NCBI GenBank assembly: GCA_030674155.1
Contig: CM060334.1
Span: 34,418,711-34,482,710 of the forward strand
Reading direction: 5' to 3'
Length of the DNA: 64,000 nt
Source: Stramonita haemastoma
Lineage: Eukaryota; Mollusca; Gastropoda; Neogastropoda; Muricidae
Shown here: in pieces, positions 46,184 through 64,000 of the stretch
How positions within the stretch are numbered: position 1 is the stretch's first letter
Layout of the letters: each line of letters begins with the position of its first letter
Notes under the pieces: generated by a model
The model's database searches: none
The model's input: only the letters and a program-made list of their open reading frames with translations
Told to the model about the DNA's origin: nothing
Translations under genes and position numbers: made by a program

Positions 46184-46234
46184 TGTGTGTGTGTGCGCGC
46201 GCGCGCGCGCGCGCGCTCGCGTGTGTGTGTGTGT
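46133..46234 (+). repeat. (GT)n then (GC)n microsatellite, right of SINE
   Basis: GT run passing into an alternating GCGCGC stretch (46196-46216), a sequence prone to Z-DNA. Confidence 0.93.
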
Positions 46235-47043
46235 GCGCTCAGCATTTTCGTCAACCCATGTCCAGTTATAATTTTTGGAGGCTGATGAAATGTAAATTTC
46301 AAAAGTTCTCCTGTCTCTCTCAAAATTTATAAAAATTTGCAGGTATTTCTTGAATTTTGATTTCATGCCTTTCACGAGAGTAGATTGTGTCTTTTACAGA
46401 ATTTGACATACCTTTAAAAATATCTTTAGTCTTTGATATTGTTTTTATCATTTTGCGATGAATTCTTGCTTTTCAGTTCATGTTGGTATTGATAATACTT
46501 TTGAACGTTTTGCTGTAAGTTTTTTTTCTTCTCCTGTTGAACTTGTTTATCCTCCTCCATGCCCCAAAAGGGGTGAAAGGAATTAAATCTTGAATCTTGT
46601 GTGTGACCCCTCCCTCCGTCGTGTTTGTACTATTAACTTTGTACATGTATAAAGAAAGAAAAAAAAAGACACCCCAAAAACAACCAGCCGAAAGCGCTGT
46701 CTCTTAATGAATCCATGCTCTGGCGGGCTATTCATTTAATTATTTTAAGGCCTATTGTTTATTACAATTAGTTGTTTATTTGCTGTATTTTTTATTTTTT
46801 ATTGGGCGAAGTAGTAGAAGCAGTGACTCAACACATAATCTTGACTTCTCTAAAACGAACGAAGATAAAAAATGTTCATAACAAAGAATGTGATCAGACA
46901 TTCTTCGATCTTTTTGTCATCGTGTGGACAATAAAGACGTCATAATTTGCATCGTTTTTGTGTAGCATCAAAGATCAGTGAGGGCTTAGAGGCTGGGGCT
47001 TCAAAAACTAATAAATTAATTATCAGCAGCTCCTCTTTACAGA

Positions 47044-47114
47044 TCCTCGGTAGTATAGTGGTCAGTATCCCCGCCTGTCACGCGGGAGACCGGGGTTCAA
47101 TTCCCCGCCGGGAG
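47044..47114 (+). tRNA. tRNA-Asp (anticodon GTC)
   Basis: Internal promoter boxes are intact: TAGTATAGTGGTCAGTA for box A and D-arm, GGGGTTCAATTCCCC for the T-arm and box B. The anticodon stem-loop CCCGCCTGTCACGCGGG carries GTC. The acceptor stem TCCTCGG faces CCGGGAG, giving a C-A mismatch; one more G in the GGG run would restore perfect pairing and the usual 72-nt length. A run of eight T at 47118-47125 follows as a Pol III terminator. The good arms and terminator favour a working gene over a SINE head. Confidence 0.9.
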
Positions 47115-47116
47115 AG

Positions 47117-47126
47117 GATTTTTTTT
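47117..47126 (+). terminator. Pol III T-run terminator after tRNA-Asp
   Basis: A run of eight T follows the tRNA 3' end within a few bases, the standard RNA polymerase III stop signal. Confidence 0.75.
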
Positions 47127-47369
47127 AATCTCCGCATTACTGCGTGTACTTTTTTCTTTCCCTAAAATATGGTTCCTTTTTTTGTAGGCTCTTATGTGTT
47201 TTTCATTCTGTTTAAAAAATATACAACTGTTTTCAGTACCTTTCCATCATGTGTGTGTATGTGAGCCAGTGTGAATGTTGACAATGAGAGAAACTGTAAC
47301 ACATAAAACTACAGTATAAACAATGGGTTGAATTTTTATATTTTTGTTGTTTTTGTTTTCATTTATTTC

Positions 47370-47625
47370 TTGGCTAGAACATCTGAGGTTCATTATTGTG
47401 AGATTTTGTGTATGCAACCATTTTTACCCAACATTAGTTGTATTTGGACTTTGAGGATAGTGTCTGAACATCCCCTCCAAACCCATTCCTACTGGCACAA
47501 ATTGGCCTACTCTTCCAAAAGGCAGAATGGATTTTAATGTCCGTAAGATGTTATGTGTGTTTCCGCTTACAGGGCTTTTAGTTTTGTCTCATCCAAAGGA
47601 TATTAAACTTTCACCTGGAAAATAG
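47370..47625 (-). mobile_element. Old SINE related to family A
   Basis: Reversed; TGGCCTACTCTTCCAAAAGG, CTCATCCAAAGGAT and the CTAGAACATCTGAGGTTCAT end. It lies 256 bp downstream of the tRNA-Asp gene. Confidence 0.55.
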
Positions 47626-47654
47626 TGACTACATTAACAAAAAACTAAGGGCTA

Positions 47655-48000
47655 CTCAAAACGAAACAACAGAGTGAAAATCTGACCATTCTATGACAAG
47701 TTACAAATTAAATTAAGACTTCAGGAAGTGACAAAATGAGAAATTCACAAGTTTTTCACTATAGGTAGTCTGAGCAAGGGCTTGCATGTTTTTAAATGTG
47801 CTTTTAAAACAAAATTATGCCTCACAACTTCTGTTCAAAGTAGAACGACTGTAGTTTTGTCATCATTTGAAATCTCAAAATCTACAACCTGACTCCCCAC
47901 CTGCCTAAAATGGCTCCTAGCAGAAAAGTGGGTCAAGTGTAATGCGACTCATTTGTGGTGGTCACATGAGTGCTAAAACGAGCCAGCAGATTCATTAATG
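47655..48000 (+). repeat. Dispersed repeat F, copy 2
   Basis: Second copy of the sequence at 8290-8585, immediately 5' of a SINE fragment. Includes CCTAAAATGGCTCCTAGCAG and ATGCGACTCATTTGTGGTGG. Confidence 0.6.
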
Positions 48001-48049
48001 AGATGCATACGGAAAATATTGTAAAGCGATCGTTTCCAGGTTATATTCA

Positions 48050-48215
48050 TTTGGAGTTAACATCAGTGCTGACGCTACTCCTATTCCGCTTTTCGTAAGA
48101 GTAGGCCATTGTGTGCCGGTGGGAACAGATGACAATATTTACACAACTGCACACACACGGGACTGGATGAAAAAAAGCACATGACTGCTTATCCATTATC
48201 CTCAATAAAAAAAAA
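48050..48215 (+). mobile_element. SINE family A, internally deleted
   Basis: GGAGTTAACATCAGTGCTGA runs directly into the 3' half (CCGCTTTTCGTAAGAGTAGG) and tail. Confidence 0.75.
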
Positions 48216-48834
48216 ATTTCGGCATATTCCGATCTTTTCTTTCCTTGCTTGACGAACCAAATTGTTGGGACAATGCACTCAATGTCTTGAGCAAATTAAA
48301 CCCAAGGGAGCCAACATATCTTTGAGCTGCATACCGTGCATGTTTTGTGTCAGTAATACAACCAGCTGTTGGTGGCCCTATCGTAAATGAAAGTGGACGA
48401 CTTTCACCATGTGTGCAACCAGGACAACTCCAGGGAAAATTTATTGTGATAAATGTCCCTCTTTCACAAAAGTATGGCTGTGTCATTGTTGGTACACTCA
48501 CTGTTATGTTGTAACTAGCCAAACTGAAATAAAACTGAAGTGCGAGGATAAAAATTTGAAATGGATTGTAGTTCACGAACTTAATCGCCAAGCTGCAGTT
48601 TTTCAGCCAAACTTAGGTCACGAGTTGCTCTGAATTAACTCTTTTCCAAGGTAATCAAGCTTTCATTGGATTTGAAAACAAGGGAGGTAATCTTAACTGC
48701 AATCTGATATGGATTCATTTCTTTGAATCTGTAATCCCTGAAGGTGGTTCTGCTGAAATTCTTCCCCATTCATAACATTTTTCATTATGAAGTGAATCAC
48801 CCACAGAAGACTGCCAATATTAACAACATAGTTC

Positions 48835-48838
<4 letters not shown>

Positions 48839-48932
<94 letters not shown>

Positions 48933-49023
48933 AGAGAGAGAAGAGAGAGAGAGAAGAGAGAGAGAGAGGAGAGAGAGAGAAGAGAGAGAGAGGAGAGGAG
49001 AGGAGAGGAGAGGAGAGGAGAGA
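48839..49023 (+). repeat. (GA)n then (GAGAG)n microsatellite
   Basis: GA run changing into GAGAG/GAGGA units at the likely 3' end of the cyclin B gene. Confidence 0.95.
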
Positions 49024-49084
49024 GACAGACAGACAAGACAAACAACACCACAGACAAGACCACAACTATTCTAAATTTACATGC

Positions 49085-49090
49085 TTTATT
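49085..49090 (-). promoter_or_regulatory. CCNB: Candidate poly(A) signal of cyclin B
   Basis: AATAAA on the minus strand, preceded within 40 nt by TTTTAT and TTTTAA. It lies between the gene and a long (GA)n tract at 48839-49023. Confidence 0.45.
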
Positions 49091-49123
49091 GACAAGATTT
49101 CAAACAAAATCAAGGTTAAAAGC

Positions 49124-49129
49124 ATAAAA
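49124..49129 (-). promoter_or_regulatory. Cytoplasmic polyadenylation element-like motif
   Basis: TTTTAT on the minus strand, 33 nt upstream of AATAAA. UUUUAU bound by CPEB near the hexanucleotide is the known control of maternal cyclin B mRNAs in animals. The motif and spacing are seen; function here is inferred. Confidence 0.4.
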
Positions 49130-49394
49130 TCTTCAGGTCAGGAAACCAGTCACATTAATTATGCAGTCCAAAGATGACACACGCAGATCTGAATCCCAAG
49201 CACAGTGCACCAACACCCTGGTGACTCACTCCTCTCCACTTGTTACATCCCTCCCAGTCCAAAACATATCCTCCCTTTGTCACTAGAACCCTTGAAGCTT
49301 CTGTAGCTGTAGAGATCCACATGGATTTCATGTACAACTACAGAAGCTCATGTCTTTCACACCCTCAACAACATTCAATATCTTTATTATATAT

Positions 49395-49464
49395 CCTCAC
49401 ACCACTTTCACTAACACGAGTTTTCTTTTTACATCTCCTCACACCACTTTCGCTAACACGAGTA
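49395..49464 (+). repeat. Short tandem duplication
   Basis: CCTCACACCACTTTCACTAA then CACGAG is repeated 43 bp later with one change. Confidence 0.8.
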
Positions 49465-50354
49465 CCACAATGTGCTAAGATCACTCCGACAACATGTTAA
49501 CAGTTAGGATCTTGGAAGGCACAGAGCTTTTTTTTTTTTCTCTTAAAAATGGAGAACGGGGCTAGGGACATAATTCAGCACACATTCAGGAATACAGCGC
49601 CCACATTATGAACAGACAAGAATCCTGAAGTACATCCTGAATTAATTATAAAAAAAAAAGAAGAAGGGATATATATATATAAATAGTCCATGTTCGCAAA
49701 ACATTTACGAACTGTTTACAATATACACATAAAACTGGAAAAAATAATTTATGGGGAAATTGTACCCTTTGTAAAGTACTCCATACTGTAATAAATGGAG
49801 CTCAACAGATAACTGAAACCATAAAAATACTCCCCCCACCCCCATCCCCCAACAAACAAACAAACAAAAAAAAGGCAGAAAAAAAGCCATGATTAAAACA
49901 TTTTCTAAAGCAACCCATGCACTCCATTTTCTGTTCACGCATGATTTGATCTGACAATTTACACACACTTCGGGCCAAGATGTACAACCGATGCTCTCAA
50001 ACTTGGAGACTGGGTGAAATTCTAAAAGTAATAAATATATGAACACACACACTATCACATTCAAACTGGTTCACATTCAAAATGTATGCTCAGCTGCCAA
50101 CAGTTGCTCACATTTCAGGCACCCATATACTCGATGTCATTCACCCACCTCTTACAAGCTTCTAAATACATCACTAAATTATGAAGGAGCTCATTTATCA
50201 CAGTTTCATGACCATGTGGATGTAGTGAAATTAGCAACAGACATCGCCATTCTGGCCCGCTGTCAGAGAAGTCCCATCAGTCCTAACCTTGATCTTTTGT
50301 TCCTGGATGCACTTCAAAAAGCGCTGATACCTCATTCACTGAACTGTTTTTGAG

Positions 50355-50365
50355 AGAGAAAGAGA

Positions 50366-50459
<94 letters not shown>
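50355..50459 (+). repeat. (GA)n microsatellite beside the exon 7 copy
   Basis: GA run that ends 15 bp before the partial exon copy. Confidence 0.95.
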
Positions 50460-50464
<5 letters not shown>

Positions 50465-50474
50465 GTATATACAG

Positions 50475-50541
50475 TACAGTTTGTTTGCTGGTCTCTGCTT
50501 TGATCACCAGATGACAAGCTTGGTTGCTATTGGACGGACCT
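50475..50541 (-). pseudogene. Partial copy of cyclin B exon 7
   Basis: Matches 52175-52238 (exon 7 donor side) over about 65 bp in the same orientation, including CAGTTTGTTTGCTGGTCTCT and GCTATTGGACGGACCT. A small indel (CAGATGACAAGC versus CAGACTGGCAAGC) breaks the frame. It lacks the 5' part of the exon, and both copies sit beside (GA)n. Confidence 0.85.
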
Positions 50542-51046
50542 ATTTAACATTACAGCCTTTTAGACGAGGAAAACAATTTCATATTTGTGTAGCATAATGG
50601 CAGTCTTCAATTATTTGCTTTCACTCCCTACTTACATGCCTCTCTGCACAAGTCTATTTGCCATGCACGCATCTCTCTCTCTCTCAAGAGTGAGAAGAGG
50701 TGAAGGGGTACCCACTTCTGGAGTCAGCTGCATTTCTGATCTACAAACTGAATAGGCACACACTGGTTGTACTGTACATCTATTCAGCAGGTTAGAAACC
50801 CGAGTATTCCATGAAGTCAGATAGACGGAACACTTGATATCCTTGCACTTGCTCCTGTTGGAATACTGCTTACACGAAAACATTCTAGCTCATATCACAC
50901 AGTAAAGCATAATGGCAATGCTGACTCAAGTTCATCATTTGACCGACTCTGGTAATAGGAATCTTAAAGCCAATGAAGAAAAATGTCAAGAGTCATGATG
51001 GGAAAATCTCAGCGAAGACACAGAAGGTGTAGGCAAGTGTAGTTCC

Positions 51047-61315
<10,269 letters not shown>

Positions 61316-61431
61316 AGCTTTAGATTGGGAAAAGACAGGATCTTTTGCATTTGTCAATAATTTCGGTTTGAGCATCGGTCACAAAGCAGAAGAGCGTGCT
61401 TTCCAGTGAACATGATTTTCATGCCATAAGC

Positions 61432-61490
61432 TTCAAAAACCACGATTCTCATTGATTGGTTGATGTGAAGAAAAAAAAGCATTTCATTGG
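61432..61490 (-). promoter_or_regulatory. CCNB: Cyclin B promoter: two CCAAT boxes and CHR-like site
   Basis: On the minus strand, CCAAT at 61490-61486 and CCAAT at 61459-61455 are 31 bp apart and are followed by TTTGAA at 61437-61432, about 115 bp before the start codon. NF-Y boxes spaced 31-33 bp plus a CHR (TTTGAA) define G2/M promoters such as those of cyclin B and CDK1 in vertebrates. No clear GC-rich CDE partner is visible. Confidence 0.55.
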
Positions 61491-62149
61491 TCGCCCGGTC
61501 AGCGTTGTCTGACAACCGACCGGAAAAAGTAACATTGTCAGTTTACACTTTCTTAAAGGATAAGCTCATACCAGTTCCATTCTGAATAAAGAGGCTAGTA
61601 TATACAGATCGCAAATAAAATATTTTATTCGCAGTAAAACCAAACTTCCGGAAAAGGCCGATTATTCTATTATGGCGAAAACATCCATATATGGAAGGCA
61701 CACGCCTTTTCCTGTAGGCTAACACCAACTTCCGGCGTCCCTGTTTACATGTGGCATTGTGGTTTTCCTTTCACTCTCTCGCATCAGTAATTGCAGGCTT
61801 CGTTAGTGTACATCAAGGTAATGCAACTTACATGTGCGATCTGCTTAAGTGCGTGATAATGTATACTTGTGCTTTTGAATTATTATGGAAGCATAAAAAA
61901 ATCAACAGTAAGAAAACCGATTCCTTGCACTGCGACATGCAGAATGAGAATCATGCATTAAACGACACTGCAATCATAACAGTGACATTGTGAATCGGCC
62001 CTATGTGTATCGATATTTGCATTTCACTCCCTTATCCATCTCCCATATTAGTCATTTGCATAAACGCCTAGGTATTACTTTATATTTATGCTTATTTTTT
62101 TACACAGGGAACTCTATCTTCATTCACATAGACTTCTCTTTCTTTCTCT

Positions 62150-62240
62150 ATCTGTCTGTCTGTGTCTGTCTCTGTCCCTGGATCTCTCTCTCTCTGTGTC
62201 TCTTTGTGTCTCTCTCTGTATCTGTCTCTGCCTGTCTGCC

Positions 62241-62287
<47 letters not shown>

Positions 62288-62290
62288 TCT

Positions 62291-62350
<60 letters not shown>

Positions 62351-62366
62351 CTCCCCCCCCCCCCCC
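62150..62366 (+). repeat. (CTGT)n, (CT)n and poly-C microsatellite
   Basis: CTGT units at 62225-62284 pass into CT and then a run of C at 62353. Confidence 0.93.
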
Positions 62367-62839
62367 CCTCTCACGTTTCCCTTGCTTGGCTGCCAACTAG
62401 ACACTTTCTTTCCAGCAGTAAGCTTTTGTGGTTTAGCAGTCATTTGCATTCACAATGCCAGTGTTTGGGATTCCAACAAATATCAGAATGTATTCACAAA
62501 CTGCATTCAAAGCAGAAGGGAGAGAACACCAAACTGTTGTCATCATTCATTTGACAGGTAATACTACTACACAGTCCCCTGTGACTTCAGTTCAAAGTGC
62601 AGAATATAGAAAAGGGTGCCCATCACAAATGTGTAGGGTCAGAATAAGGGCAGAAGCTTACAGAACAAAAATGGAAAGAAAACACCCTGAAAACCAGGCC
62701 TTTTTCTCCTCTGGATTATGTTAACCCACCCCTCCCAGTGGATATTATGCTGCTGGCCACTCTAATATCAACACTCCTTTCAATATGTTTATGTGTGGTG
62801 ATCATAAGCAACAGACAGATTATTCTCATCTCACAGCTC

Positions 62840-63095
62840 AAGTTAATTTACTTACTCATTCTCATATCACTTGTGTTCATTAACTTACTCATTTTCATGT
62901 CACTCGAGTTAATTTACTTACTTATTCTCATATCACTCAAGTTCATTTCCTTACTCATTCTCATATCACTCAAGTTCATTTCCTTACTCATTCTCATATC
63001 ACTCAAGTTCATTTTTTTTTCTTTTTACTCATTCTCATATCACTCAAGTTCATTTGCTTACTCATTCTCATATCACTCAAGTTCATTTACTTACC
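62840..63095 (+). repeat. 33-bp minisatellite
   Basis: Unit TTACTCATTCTCATATCACT then CAAGTTCATTTCC occurs about seven times, three central copies nearly identical, one spaced by a T-rich insert. As 33 is a multiple of three it leaves one frame open with a hydrophobic 11-residue period, but nothing else suggests coding. Confidence 0.85.
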
Positions 63096-63553
63096 TATGC
63101 TTCAACTCTGTGGGGTTCTGCCAGTGCAAACACTATGAAACCATTATTAAGCCTGCATTATAAACATGCTTTTAAACTGGTCCTTCTGAAGAAAACAACC
63201 TTACTAGAAGTGGATTATACTGAGTTAAGTATTCTCCCCCTACAACAAAGATTAAAATATCACAAAGGCATCCTGATGTTTTAAGACAATGTCTTGAACT
63301 GTCCCCACATCCTTAAGAGATAAGTTCCCAATGAATCATTCCAGAAATACTGAAAAGCCATGTGTCCCAATCCCAAGAATACACTTGTTCAAATCTAGTT
63401 TACTCTACTCAGGCCCTGTGCTGAGGAACTCCCTTCCTGATTCAATTCAATAGCAACCAATCATTAACAATCTTCAATCAAAAATCACCTTGTAATCCTC
63501 TTGATGCATCAAAAATAATGAACCACACTTTATCCCATTGGAAAAAAATCCCC

Positions 63554-64000
<447 letters not shown>

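Larger units (their letters stand above)
49066..51046 (-). other. CCNB: Probable cyclin B 3' UTR
   Basis: About 2 kb from the stop to AATAAA at 49090-49085. It carries a (GA)n tract at 50355-50459 (CU-rich in the transcript), a partial copy of exon 7, and U-rich motifs near its end. The true end is uncertain because an unseen earlier poly(A) site could be used. Confidence 0.45.

Overview
The window is animal nuclear DNA: spliced genes with GT-AG introns, very dense CA/GT, CT/GA and GATA-type microsatellites, several tRNA-derived SINE families, LINE fragments and DNA-transposon remnants. The repeat style and protein sequences suggest a marine lophotrochozoan, most likely a gastropod mollusc. 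That placement is inference; no mitochondrial or rRNA marker is present to confirm it.

Layout. (1) 416-12917, plus strand: the 3' six exons of a gene for an acidic, glutamine-rich protein whose start lies left of the window. Splice phases agree at every junction, but I cannot name the family firmly; a Golgi coiled-coil protein (GOLM/GOLIM4 type) is the best guess. (2) 12918-25620: about 12.7 kb without a supported gene, holding SINEs, a long hairpin, a PIF/Harbinger-like remnant and small inverted-repeat elements. (3) 25621-40730, minus strand: a four-exon gene for cytochrome c oxidase subunit 5A (COX5A), with large introns full of LINE ORF1-like debris, SINEs, tetranucleotide arrays and a 0.95-kb terminal-inverted-repeat element sitting in a TA microsatellite. 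(4) 40731-49065: LINE 3' ends (41366-42150 and 43441-43745), SINEs, microsatellites and one tRNA-Asp(GUC) gene at 47044. (5) 49066-61490, minus strand: an eight-exon cyclin B gene with a recognisable promoter (two CCAAT boxes 31 bp apart plus a CHR-like TTTGAA) and a 3' UTR carrying cytoplasmic-polyadenylation-like motifs. (6) 61500-64000: a 33-bp minisatellite, microsatellites and a SINE.

The three protein genes are not functionally linked; this is ordinary metazoan gene order. I found no operon-like or defence-like system. The most notable signals are: repeated single-base, mostly homopolymer, reading-frame breaks in all three protein genes and in the tRNA acceptor stem (best explained by consensus errors in a long-read assembly); a partial copy of cyclin B exon 7 beside a GA microsatellite downstream of the stop codon; several well-delimited DNA transposons (a piggyBac-like element with TTAA ends, an element with a 6-bp target duplication in a cyclin B intron, a CAGGGTTCGCG-ended element with a nested SINE); and SINEs repeatedly bracketed by the same microsatellite on both sides.
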